From Sebastes aleutianus (taxonomy: Eukaryota; Chordata; Actinopteri; Perciformes; Sebastidae): a DNA stretch of 64,000 nucleotides. The stretch lies in contig CAKAKS010000031.1 in assembly GCA_916700875.1 (NCBI GenBank), positions 7,208,977-7,272,976 of the forward strand, read 5' to 3'. The notes under the pieces were generated by a model. It was not told the DNA's origin. It did not search any database and saw nothing but the letters and a program-made list of their open reading frames with translations. The stretch's first letter is position 1. The number at the start of each line of letters is the position of its first letter. Of this stretch, positions 48,367 through 60,977 are shown in pieces. Made by a program: the position numbers and the translations under genes.

Positions 48367-49100
48367 CCAGGGGCCTTATTCAAAAAGCTTCTAGGAGAAA
48401 GAGTTGCTCTTAGTGACAAAATTCTAAGAAAAATTCTTACTATTATTACATTTCCTTGGAATTTTTCCTTACAGTTAAGACTAGATCCTCGCAAAGATAA
48501 AAGTCACTCACAGCTCCTAAGGGGAAAACTGTCGGTGGAGGAGGACTTTTAAATACTTAAGAGTTTCTTTCACAAGTAGGCCTGTATTTTCATGCATTTT
48601 GTCGGCTACTTTTAAAGTATGGCTTACAATTTATTCAACAGAGATGTTCATTACATAAAATAGTATTCATAATTACACAATGTCTTAGTAGAGACTCAGT
48701 TATATGCATACATTTCTATAACCTCAGTGTCCTCTTTTAAAAACGTATTTTTATAAAATGGCTTTTTTTTGTGCTTTTATTCATTGATTTATTCTTATGA
48801 TTTGTATTAATTGTCTTTATCTGTTTCTATTTCTTGGCTGCGTTTGACTTTCTAATTTGTAATTGCACTGTGTACTGTGCATTTTTCTATTTTTCTTTTT
48901 TTTATGAACCAATCACAACTTTTTAAAAGACTGTGCCATACCTAGCAACGGGATCAACCACACCTCCTTTCTAAGGTAAAAGTTCCCCCCTTCCTTGTTC
49001 AGAGTTGATCTGAGAAATTCCTTAAATCTCTCCTAATCTAGATTTTTTTAGGCTAAATTAGGAGCTCTCTGGAAGTATTCTGAGTGATTACGGCCCCAGA
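48367..49100. mobile_element. Inverted-repeat element with 'ggggcc' ends
   Basis: Left end ccaggggccttattcaaaaa; right end reverse-complements to tctggggccgtaatcactca. About 734 bp, with inner arms also complementary (cttctaggag, then ctcctaa). A ggggcc..tta terminus is seen in Harbinger-derived elements of fish, but the family is not certain. Confidence 0.55.
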
Positions 49101-49565
49101 TGTATAAACCATGCCTATGTACAACAAAACAAATACACCATTCCTTGCATGTAACTGATATTTATGTGTGCACCTTACACAGACCAGGCGTACACATAAA
49201 TCTACAGGGATCTGAGGGTGATGTGCTAAGATGGAGATGAAAAATAAGGTAATAAATATTTAGATTCTGAATCATTTTATTTTGTTTAGGTTGTTAGCAA
49301 GTTTCAATGATCGTGTGATTAGTTTTCAGTCTAAACAGTGATTTGCAAAATTAGTTTCAATCATCTTCCCCCACGCATTTTTTTTCTTTGTGTCAGCTCT
49401 CTTGAAGCATTTTTTGCCCTTGTTTAAGCTTTTCAGTTCGTTACATCTTGAACAAGATAAATCCTGCTCTAGGCACTGGATGTTCAATGCAAGGCGTTTG
49501 GTTAGGAATTATCTTTCCTAAATCCTGACACATGGAAACAAAACGCATTCCTGTTCAAAGAGCTT

Positions 49566-49615
49566 TAAAGGGAACATATCATGCTCATTTTCAGGTTCCT
49601 ACTTGTAAAATCACA
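49566..49615 (+). mobile_element. Left-end remnant of the 44.1-kb element family
   Basis: ttaaagggaacatatcatgc followed by tcattttcaggttcctactt matches the first ~45 bp of 44,141-45,153. The element breaks off where the LINE-related sequence begins. Confidence 0.6.
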
Positions 49616-49639
49616 TTTTCTGATCCAGGCAGCCCACAA

Positions 49640-50340
49640 GAAACTGACTGGGTTGTCTTATTTCACAGTTTGTGGGTTGGTTGGCACTCCAGATGGAGTG
49701 GAGCAGAAGATCATGTTAGTTTTCTACCGGGCTGTCTTGGAAAGTATCGTAAGATATGGCATCACGGCCTGCTACGGTAACCTGACTGGGCAGTTGAAGT
49801 CACAGATGTCACGCCTGGTGCAGACTGCCATGAAGATTATGGGGGTCAAAAACCACCCTACCGTCCAGATGCTTTATGAGCAGTCTGTCATCAGACAGGC
49901 ACAGAAAATTGTGTCAGACCCAACTCACATCTTACATCAGGAGAACCAACTTTTACCTTCCGGCAGGAGATATAGAGTCACACGGTGCATATTGAACCGT
50001 TACAAACATTCATTCTTGCCGATGTCTATTAAACTCCTCAACAACTCGTAACATAAAGCTATCATAAGGACAGTGCAAAATGGTTAGACAGTGCAATATG
50101 TTAAATTAGGACAGTGCAATTAATGCATCTGTGTAATATTGGGCTATTGTTTGTGCAATATGGGCAAGACGGTAAACGGTGCAGTGCACTACCTGGGTGC
50201 AATACCTGCCATGGTGTGTGTGATAGTATGTGCCATTAAGTACGTGGACTGTGTATGTGTTGAAACATCTGTTTCTGTGGAACTGTTTCCCTGTCTTGTG
50301 TGGAATCGTTTATTATTGTTGTTGCACTTTTCTGGATGAA
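49640..50340 (+). mobile_element. 5'-truncated LINE, end of ORF2 and 3' UTR
   Basis: An open frame to TAA at 50,049-50,051 encodes LVFYRAVLESIVRYGITACY, GNLTGQLKSQMSRLV, KIMGVKNHPTVQMLYEQSV and LLPSGRRYRVTRC, the conserved part that follows the reverse transcriptase in fish non-LTR retrotransposons (L2/Rex-like). The catalytic RT core is absent, so this is a dead 5'-truncated insertion. The downstream gacagtgcaat repeats look like its 3' UTR; the exact 3' end is uncertain. The last ~130 codons have no stop. Confidence 0.75.
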
Positions 50341-52337
50341 AATGCTCCCCAAAAGTCTTCCAGTTCACCTTATACACTGACTTGACATGACAGATTAGAG
50401 TGAATATATGCATTTTTGTGTAATGAATTACATGTTTATACGTTATAGAATTAGAAGGATTATGACAGTCAGTGCATTTTAATATCAACCATTAACTCTC
50501 GCAAACTGTAAAATCGGTAGGCTAAGTATTAATCCCGATAAGAGTTGAAGAGCAGTGAAGCTGCCGTGGCTTTCTGGTCAGAGAGGGAGATCCTCACTCA
50601 GTATTATTGAACTGATGGGCTTTGAGAGTTTTTATGAGGTCGTTCTATACATACAGATCAAAGAGCCAAAAAATGACAAAGGATAGTTTCTTTTTACCAA
50701 CAACTCTAATAAGGCAACATACCATTTACAGAATGGATGGTAGTGTGACAGGCAAGATGTATCCAAGTGCAACAGTTTTTAATCTGTCAAAAGTGCCCAA
50801 TGACTGCTGTGCTGTAAATGACAGACATATCTATCAAAAAGGTGATTAAGTCAAGGCATTTCTGATAATGAAAATGGCTGTATGTACTTCCACATGCTGT
50901 TCCACGTGGCCATTGCTCAGCTGCGGCAGTGATTATAAGACGATGTCTATGTTTTGTTAATGTGATGGAATCAGGAGGGCACCTCGAGTCGCGCAGCATT
51001 TATCATCCCTTGTAAACCCACTTCCCTGTTCGCCACTGCTCTGCATTATAGAACGGAGTTGGGTGCCCGTGCAGCTCAGTGCTCTCCACCACAGCAGACG
51101 CTGTAAAACATCTGTCATGTATCGCATTAATAATTTGTTTCAGAACATGAACATGTTATCATAAATCATGTCTGTTGACTCGGTGCGCAACGCAAAGCTG
51201 AGTGATGGTGCTGTGCTTAATCCGCCAGAGCAGTAGGGAATCTGACTCATAATGTATATCCATGAGAAATGCATGTTGCTATGCCTAAAAACTATGGTAT
51301 AAAAACTTAATAGATAAAGTATAGATATTTATATTACGGCACAATGGGTGAAGTACACATGGACGTGCAGGGTGTCGGGTCCAAACAGGGAGCTCTTGCT
51401 GTGCTCAGTGAAGGCTTGTGCGTCAGAGGAACCCTCCATCACTTCTTACTTCCCCTCATTAGGCATCAAAGCATTGTCTCATACGAAAGGCTAAAGTCCC
51501 ATTAATCAAATACATATCTGATTTAGTGTGACTGTGTTCACACTAAAGGTGAAAAGCACTCGCTACCATCTTTAATGAACATTTCATAACTGGGATGCGT
51601 GCATATTCATTCAGAAATTGTTAAAATGACTGTTTTGATAAAGGAGAGCATGTCCTGTGTACTGTTTTAAGTCAATTATTTTAATTTATGTGGCTAATAA
51701 AAATACATTCAAACTATTTAATTTAATAAACTACAGATCTTTTGGTAAATTACTTGAAGAAATTCTCTTGACAAATGTATTGCTAAGGGTTACACAGAGA
51801 ATAGGTCACATCAACAAGTGTGTTCGAGATTTTACTTTTAGAAGTTATCCTCCATTGTTGGTGATAATTAAATGATGTTATAAAAAGGATGTTGTATTGG
51901 TGAGACACCTGCCGTATGCACATGCCCAGCTTGTGGTATATTTAAGTATTGATCTGCTAATGTCAACATTACTGTATAATTATATGAGCGGGGTAAAATC
52001 TGTTGTGGTTAATCAAAGGGTGATGAGAATAAAGAAGATCTTAAATAAGAGCTAAAAATGAGTGACTGAATGTAATCTACCTTTAATACGACACACGCAT
52101 GAAACTGGTACAACAAGCAAGCTGAAACAAAACACGTATGGAAACCACAGATTTTTCTGCAAATGCATATTTTAAACAACCCAAGATACAATTGTTAAAT
52201 TAAAACATTCTTGAAAACTGTTTCATATTGTTGATTTCCAATAGATTTGCATATCATAGTTTAAATACTAGTAAACACAAGCATAAAAAATAAAGAAAGA
52301 GATTCCAATATATATATAAAAAAGTGTTACTTTACCT

Positions 52338-52420
52338 CATCCAGAGAGTGAAGTCCCTTTTCCTCTTCAGGGCACCTCTGTGTTTGTAGTGGACTGGCAA
52401 ACAGAATCAGAAGCCGTAGT
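52338..52420 (-). other. Possible untranslated first exon of opn4x
   Basis: The minus strand reads CTCTGGATGAG|GTAAAG, a good donor, about 5.4 kb upstream of the start-codon exon. Spliced to that exon with the cacagag acceptor, the frame is open back to a TGA with no ATG, so it would be 5' UTR. The left limit of the exon is unknown. Supported only by the donor and position. Confidence 0.2.
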
Positions 52421-53740
52421 ACAGCATGTCAAAATGCACCACGCTTAAAAGGTTCAAATGGATAAGGTTGATGACTGTTTCTCCAATCTCCAAGTTAGAC
52501 GGAGATTCTCCCATAAACTGCAGCAACAGTAAGCTGCTGCTACCAGTGCTTGAGAGAATATGAGAATACATAGAAAGGCACATAGAAAGTGAGTAGGAGC
52601 AGCAGCCCATTGACCCATCCCCCTTCTGGCTGGCTGGCAACCCATCACACACAGCTCTCACATGGTACAACGCATCGATCAAGCCAGTGTGTGGTGTGTG
52701 TGCGTGCATGAGGATGTGTGTCTTGTTTGTGTGGGAAGGTGGGAAGAGGCTCATAATAAAAGACATTTCAGGTAAAATCTAAATCCTTGTAAATGCTTTT
52801 AGAAACAAAATGTGCTTCATTGGAAAACATTTTTTGAAACACCAATTGTATGTTGCACCATTGCCATAATGAATCAAGGTAAACGTATGTGTTCTGCAGA
52901 GTAGTTTTCACATACATTGATTTCTGTGATACTCATTGGCAGTGGCACAATTGTATGTGAGCACCAGTTGACTACATGGGATGTGAGGAAATGACAAAGC
53001 CACGTTGTTGCTGCTTCCCATTGGGCGCTTTGGGAATTGCAAAGAAAGGTCTTGTGGTTTTGAAAAGCACCAAACCTTTCACATATAGTATCAGACACAT
53101 TGTTCACTGCTCATCCTTGTGTAAGGTGAATCTTGAGAAAAGCACTCAGACAAAAACCTCCCAATGTTTATCATCTCATGCACAACTGAGCAGACGGCTG
53201 CCGCACCTCCTCTTGCCCTTATTATTTCCCTTTTGTTCGATGAAATCTGGACTCTTTGTTTGACTGTCATAGCACCTGGCCCGGTTCAAAGGAGGTCAGA
53301 AAACGCAGCGACTTATAAAATGGTGCTTTCTCTGTGAAGATTCAGTCTGCATCTAGCAAGAGGAGGATAAGCCTTTTACACTTCTGGGTCACTGCACTTG
53401 CAAGGGAAACAGACCCATCAACATACACTAGTTTCCAACCAGTTGGCTTCACTATGATGAATTCTGACATAGAAACACAGGGAGGCAGATATTCGTTTCC
53501 TTTTGCTTTTCTGTTGATTTGTTTTTCTGTGTTGTGTGTTCAAGCGTTGTTCAATCAAACTACAGGATTGCTATGACCAGCTGATCCACTGGCAGTGCAT
53601 TCGTAGGATCATGAGTACAAGGCTTACTGTTTTCTTTATGTAGCCAAGACAAAGACAGCTTTCAGTAACGTACGCTTCATCAACAACGGAAATCTGATTT
53701 GTTTCCTAGGGGAGTATGCACGTGCATTCTCAGAGGTGTC

Positions 53741-54250
53741 AACCGGTGGGCAACTCCGGGGTCTGAAAAGTGAAGCCAATGCTGAAGTGCCTTCAACTTG
53801 CATTCTTTCTAACAACCAGCAGGGGGGCGACTCCTCTGGTTGCAAAAAGAAGTCTGATTGTATAGAAGTCAATGAGAAAATAAGTCTACTTCTCACTTGA
53901 TTTATTACCTCAGTAAACATTGTAAACATGAGTTTATGGTCTCAATCGCTAGTTTCAAGTCTTCTTCAATACAGCATGATGTTCATTTAGTAAATTATGG
54001 TCCCATTTAGAGTCAAATAGACCATAAAGCAGGGGATGCTTTAGGGCGTTGCTACCTTGTGATTGATAGGTCGCCACCACGGCGTTGTCCGGTCTGGGTG
54101 TTGTCCGCGTTTTTGTCTTACAACTTTAACCCTTTCACAGTGTGTTTTCAGTTCATGGAAGTTAATATTAACGTTTTGGTCACCTAAAAATGTTATTCAG
54201 CGTTCGGTTGTACTTAGCTCTACCTTCTTGTGTTACTTCTGGTTGCAACG
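53741..54250 (+). repeat. Dispersed repeat, copy 3
   Basis: Begins ggtgggcaactccggggtct, like copy 2, and follows it closely to about 54,250 (tgtgttacttctggttgcaa), where it diverges. Copies 1 and 3 agree over gcatgatgttcatttagtaa and the neighbouring sequence. Confidence 0.8.
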
Positions 54251-54382
54251 AAGGTGGCGACGTCCAAAAGATGAAGATGAAGATGATGTGGTCACAGGGA
54301 AGAACTGCGTGGGAAACCATGTTGTATCGCCACTTTCTCCGACTTTTCCATTGCCTGGAGGAAGACAATTAAAGTGGCAATT

Positions 54383-54480
54383 AGGGCTGTGTATTGGCAA
54401 GAATCTGGCGATACGATACGATATTATTTTTACACATAATATCGTGATACTCATATGCATTGATATTTTCTTACACCTCT
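54383..54480. repeat. Partial copy of the 'gggctgtgtattggcaag' repeat
   Basis: tagggctgtgtattggcaag followed by cgatacgatacgatattatt. It mirrors the end of 8,640-9,010 and stops after about 100 bp. Confidence 0.5.
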
Positions 54481-55723
54481 AGTGACAATAGACACATTTT
54501 TTGCTTTAACGTATCATTATGAAGTAATGTTGATTGCACAATGTAATGGCTATAGAATAACGACACTATCTGCGTTTTGACTGGTCCCCCTCGCTTTCAC
54601 TATGCAATTCCATCTGCCAATGGGTACGATCTCCTGGGAAAATGAAGGCTCAATTTACGGCACAAAGGGAGTGCGTCAACCCTTGCGCAACCAAAAACAG
54701 ACAGACCGTCAGTTAGAGGCAAACCCCGGCTCCTCAAGAGCCACCAAGAGATGGCCATACACTACAATTTTAATGACAGGTGTTTTCATCAGGCTTTAAG
54801 ACTGGATGAGATTGCTGTTTGTTGGCTTCTTCTGCCTGCGGTGACCCCAACACAACAATCAACCATCCAATTACTGTCAAAATGGTCTGTCACCTCTTTC
54901 ACGCCTTCTGAGGTGCGAAAAGGACAAACGCATTGTGCAAAATACGCTTCAATAAAAAAGCTTGTATGTGTGAATTAGTCTGCCCTAAGGGGATTTTAGA
55001 GACAAGCAGTGGTCCACAGAATAAAACTGAAGAGGATCTGTGGGGCCACCGGTACATATACAATGTCTCACCATGCACGAAAAACATCTAAGAGAAAGGT
55101 TTCATTTGTCAGGAATTGTCTGTGACTAAAATCTTAAAGACTAGAATGGAAAGAGGGAAATTAACGTGATGTTTCTCAACCACTCTGACGTCACATAAGG
55201 ACTATTTTATAACGACGAGACAAGGCCAGAGAAAGAATGTCATCCTCAGTGAATAAGGACAATAATTATCATCGTGGCCATTGTGTCATTTCAAATTGTA
55301 ATTTTTCTCCAACCGGCTATTATATGCAATTGTAACTACTGAAAAGCAGCGGCAAGTGAGATGCCAATCCAAATATGCATTGTATAAAGAAGAAAGAAAT
55401 TGAATGAATAGCTAATTAGGAAGGCACATCATTAAAGTTCTTGTCAACCAGATACCAGAGACCAGACATCAAGAGATGGTTTGTACAATTTGTTTCTGCT
55501 TTCAGTTATTTTCAGTTATTTGTTCATTTAACTATTTTGTTACATTATTTGTAAATGTCCTTCAATTAAATCTGGTGAGGAAGTCCCTTCATTATTGGCC
55601 CAAACACAATGAAACGTAAAGGCATTTATAAGCACTGGAATTATTATTCACACCTGTTATTTTTGGCCAACTCATTCTTTAAGAGCTGTTTTGATCCACA
55701 GACTCTTCCTTAGTTGTATTGTT

Positions 55724-56133
55724 TTAAAGGTGTTATTGATAACATTTTTATGCAGACGAATATTTAGAAGAAGAAAAAATACATCCACGGAGCCTTTAGA
55801 AAAGGTACCAAATAAAAGTACGGCTTTTCCTGACAAAAATTATATCGATTGTGAATGAATCATTTTAAAAATGTTGGCGGGTCCAAAATGAATGTTTTGT
55901 TTATCTCTGTTGAGGATATCTGACTTTCAAATCCCACTTCTAACAAAGCTTGTGAGCCAATAGTAAAACGACGTTGGTATCATGTGGTATCTCTGGGTCA
56001 TCACTTAGTGTGGAAAAAACGGATGAATGGCTGAGATTAGTGCCTGGCAACGACTTGTTGTCAAGTAAATGCAATGGAACGGGGGAGGGAGAACGGGACA
56101 TCTAGTGGCTGAATGTTATCAATAGCACCTTTA
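55724..56133. mobile_element. Miniature inverted-repeat element
   Basis: Left end ttaaaggtgttattgataac; right end reverse-complements to ttaaaggtgctattgataac, 19 of 20 identical, enclosing ~410 bp. No coding content. Confidence 0.75.
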
Positions 56134-58483
56134 AGAACTAAAATTCATAAAATAAAGTCAGACTCTTATGAAGTGTTTTCAGAAACACAATTGGTGTCTG
56201 AACACAATTTAGACCTCTGTACTCTGATTTGTGTTCAAAAGCACTTTATTATTATTATTATTAGTTACAGAATTTACAAAGGATTTCTCCAGCATGGTTT
56301 GCTGACGCTGTGTTTGATGCTTGTTGTAGCCCTAGCCCCTTGTACCGTAGGTTTATCCCCCAAATATCCCAAATTAGAGTTGGGCACCAGATAGGAGAAT
56401 AATCCCAATTCTACCCAGTCATTTAAAAAAAACAACTGTAAAAGAATTGGAGCGATAGCCCAGATAGCCTACTACAAAATGCACAAGATAAACCAAAACA
56501 CAAAACATCAATTCATTTTTATCAATTAAATCTTGTTGTATTCAACCCAAATAGCAGTAATCAAATCAAAAGGGCATGGTTCATAGTCAAATACAGTCTT
56601 ACACACAAAAAATGCCCACTAAATCAAGAGAAACTATGTTCAAATTCTGAGTCCAGATATGAAAATCAAGAAAGACGGAAAATCCTGGAGAGTTGCAGTA
56701 AAGGACACTTATTTTAATGGTCCAACAAAGGCAAGGAAGTCCACAGTTGCATCCAAACAGCTCCAAGATGTAGCTGAACAAGCCTCCCAAGTCATCCCAC
56801 CTGCTCCAGGGATCAGCACACCTCCAGCAGCACCTTGTTTTCCAAGAAAGTTTACGAAATCCAGACAGTTCTCGGATCACTTGCTGCTCAGTTTACTTTC
56901 TATACGTCAATGTTCTTCTTTTTGGAGCAAAGGTGTCCAGAAACTGAATTAAACTTCAGATGATCTCCTCCTTTAGCCTCTCTCAGATCTCCTCCATGTT
57001 GCTTTCCTCCCCCGGCTCACAGGTGTGTCTCATTTATCTCCTTCCCCACCTTCCTTTCCTGTCAGGGTGGAAAAGGGCTATTCTGTACTTTTTCCTTCTG
57101 ATTCACGCTTTCTCCAGGGACGAGATGGCAGGCCAAGCTTCCTCACGCGCTGCTTCCAGCTAGGTGTACTTAGGCAGGGTTCCCATGATGATGTCCATAA
57201 CAATCCAATACTCATGGATGCCAGAATTACCCCAGATGTCCACAGGATTTGGCTCTAGTGCCGGTGGCGCTATGGCTCCATCTTGTCTATAACGCGGTTC
57301 CAACGTCCACTGGAAGCGTTTCAGAAATTGATTATTTGAGCAAGCTGTTCTTTTGCTGACATTTGTTTGTGATTTACGCACAGATGTATTTATATTCAAG
57401 TTAGCAAAATGCACGCTTTGATTTGCAAGCTAAGATCATTTCAAGTGGTTTTGAAATAAAAGTACCATCTACCTCAATAAAATCATTTCTCCTCTTCTGA
57501 TAATACCTTGTTTTATTTTTCCTATTCATCCTATTCCATTCCTATTAGTCAATAACTCGACAGTTTGACTTCCAATCAGCTGCATCACCACCTTTTTCTT
57601 TCACTTATCACTACTCAAACCGAACACCATCTTTGTGACCTGTTCATGAGCATGCAAGAGCCCTATAGGACTCTTAACATATAGCAGCAATTTGTGAGTG
57701 TCAATCATTTGTGAAACGTGACGATTTGCAATCTGTGTGTAGGCAGTGCTCACAAATTACTTATAAAACGGGCCCCTGATGAAGTGTGACCTTGTCTGGC
57801 TCCATTTTCTTTGAAGTGGGTAAAGACCTCACCTCGCATGCCCTTCTGTAGGCAGTCAACTCCATGCACAGGCATGATCGACATAGATTAATTCCCATAC
57901 AGTATGCCACCAGGTGACAAATGGTAAATGATTGACTAGTCACCTTCACAGTATGCTCTTGATTGATTATTTTTTCTACATTACATAAGCGTGTCAGCAT
58001 CAGCAGCAGTGAGGCAGGGGATGGTTAGAGGAACACTCTGAATCATTAGGAGGAAAGTATTATCTAATGGTACAGAGGATCAACTACTCATCTATATTAA
58101 GGGCTCCTGCAGACCTGTCTATAATGTCTACATGGATTACTACAGATTTAGTTATAGCTAGTGGCACAGCAGCTCGCAGGAATGAGAGATTATCAACGAA
58201 GCTCAGTGACACAGTGAACTGTGACAGGGCTTTCCTGAGACAATCATGAATTACGGCTATTGTATTTTCTATGGCTTTTAACAATATGGCCACAGTATGT
58301 GCTGATGACTGACAGATATCTGAGGAACTCCAATGATTTGTAAAACACACAAGACATATGGTTAGATCACATATACAATATTAAATCTGTCAATTATAGT
58401 AATTTTATGTGTCTCAATACAATAAAAAGTCTCTCATTGTGTCATTTCTGCTTTCCTAGACTCGTAAAGTATCTTCATCAATG

Positions 58484-58498
58484 GATATATACATATAT

Positions 58499-58558
<60 letters not shown>

Positions 58559-58577
58559 TGTATATATATACAGTATA
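58484..58577. repeat. (TA)n(CA)n microsatellite
   Basis: Alternating TA with a few CA units, then about 14 CA units, then TA again. Purely low-complexity; the ORF across it is not a gene. Confidence 0.95.
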
Positions 58578-60362
58578 TGTGGACATGATAACTCCTTGTA
58601 CAACTTAAAAACAAGAATACACTTCACAGTAAGTGTCTCGCTAAAACTCAGACAGGTGTGAGAATAACAATTATCCTGCGGGGAAATGTTTTTGACACTG
58701 TATTTGCATCAACCATTGGCGAGACTAAATGTGCAGTCTGATACAATATGTTACCGTCAACAGACCCAGAGGATGTGTGTGCTGAAAGTATGAGATGATG
58801 ACGGCATATCAGGCGTCTCTCCTGTAATGAATCAAGACGCCGAACGCCAACAATTTGCAGTCCATGCATTATTCTCTCATAGTCAGTAAAGTGTTTTGAC
58901 ACACCATGCTGCTTCCTCTTGGTAATGAATTTGCTCCACGTCCTCTTCCTTTTCCTGATCTCTATCGCTATGTTATTGTTTCATGCAGATTTATTTGTGC
59001 CAAGAACAAAGACCCTGCTGCACTTGCTCTATATACAATATCCTTATCTGAGCAGCAGTGATCATAGGCTATAAATGTAGTGTACCTCCCGTGTCCCTCT
59101 TGGTGACCACTACAACTATCAGTACCAGGGCTTATCGTGCCACCTATCTTCAGTATGGCTGAGCAATATATTGATATTATATTGATATCGTGATATAAGA
59201 ATAAATATCATCTTAGATTTTGGATATCGCAATATCGTAATATAGCATAAGTGTTCTATTTTTCTGGTTTTAAAGGCTGCATTACAGTAAAATTATGTCA
59301 TTTTCTGAACTTACCAGACTGTTCTAGCTGTTCTATTATTTTTGCCTTTACCCGCTTAGTCATTATATCCACATCACTGATGATTACTTATGAAATATCT
59401 CATTGTGTAAATATTTTGTGAAAGCACCAATAGTCATATACTTGTATACATGTTGTACATGTGTGGATTTGGTGATGGATGTAGGATGTGTGTGTATTAG
59501 ACAAATTTATCAGAAATTGCCATTGCTGACAAGTGACTTACAAACACGTCCACTGAATCATTGCTCAGAAAATATCAGCTAGTTTTCCTGTGGCAAATTT
59601 CTTTTTGGTTTCTCATAACGCAAATAAAACTTAAAATTTTACAAATTTAAATTTTTCGTTGAAAAAATAGATTATAGTGTAAAATATACTGCACTCTAAA
59701 GTCCATTGCTGGATGTATGTAATCTCATGTTTCATTTCTTCTGAGGTCGAGCACACGTTACTGTTTGCTTTCAACCACCAGAGGGCGACATGATACATTT
59801 CCATGCTTGTAGGGAGACAGCAAAATGCTCATACATATACCCCCACACCTCCACCCACTAAGAAGCAGAGGAATACTTCCATTATTCTGATATTGAGCAG
59901 ACCTCTCAGGCTTCTCTTGATGTACTTAGTCTCACTCTGGGATGTGGACTCCATACATTTGGAGTAGTTTGTTTCATGTTAAATTTGGCAGAGTACATAC
60001 AGTACAGATACTGTAAACTGACTTCCAGCTGGACACATCAGTCATTCCAAGAGAAAATTATATAGGTGTATCTAAAAAGGGGATTCACATACAGTACTAC
60101 CTCCACTACACGCCACATATATGGTGTGTGTGCGTGTGTTTGTTTGTTTGTTTGCTTTGTTTTTTTGGGTGCTTTTAAAAGAAGTGACTTCATATAATTA
60201 TCTATCAGACTGATGTTTAAAGGTAAATGGATGAGGAAGTAGCTTCTGGCACCAGCACAGAATCTCTACATCCTGTGGTCCCACTGGCACACTTACTGTT
60301 TCGCTGTCAGTGGCCTATAGGAGTAGGATGTTTAACCACTGACACAAGAGGTATCTATGGAC

Positions 60363-60977
60363 GCCCTGAAAGGCAACGGGAATTTTTTTTTCTGGTGATC
60401 CATTTTCATTTCCAGGTCTGATCTAAATTCTTTAATCTCCTGTGTTGATAACTTAAGAACAGGTGAAAAAAAATGTAATGCCAGGATAATCTTTCAAAGT
60501 TTACTTTTTTTTCTTCTGTGAAACAGGTGGAAAAAAAAAAATTTTTAGACTGATTTTTCAAAGTTAAAGAAAACAACTGAAATGACTGTATATAAGACAT
60601 TTAATATTCTCATCTCAATTCAGAATTTCATTAATTCCGCTTTCTGAAACAGACCTCAGGTACAAAACATAAATGCTTAGTCCTATTGAGAACATGGGGT
60701 ATTGCTGTACTCTGGTGGTCGAAATAAGTATTTCAACAACAAAGACTTAGGACTTTTTTTTTTTTCCCTATCACACAGATGGAAAAAAAAGTAATTTAGA
60801 AAAATGGGCCTGGAATTTTTTTGCCACCTGTTTTTTTCAGAAAAAGAAAAAAAAAGAAACTTAAAAGAAAAAAAAAATCACTTGTTCTTAAATCATAAAC
60901 ACAGGAGAGAAAATAATTTAGATCAGAATTAGAAAATTGATCACCAGAAGAGATATTTCTCACTTGCCTTTCACGGC
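60363..60977. mobile_element. Foldback element with ~100-bp arms
   Basis: The left arm (gaaaggcaacggg, ctggtgatccattttc, gatctaaattctttaatctc, cttaagaacaggtga) pairs in order with the right arm, read in reverse complement (gaaaggcaagtgag, ctggtgatcaattttc, gatctaaattattttctc, tttaagaacaagtga). The symmetry continues inward through poly-A/T tracts to a centre near 60,670. Confidence 0.75.

Noticed and set aside
52407..52766. 119-codon minus-strand frame as opn4x N-terminus or an hpgds exon
   Set aside because: Not in frame with the TM1 exon, and no glutathione-transferase motif; at most 5' UTR.
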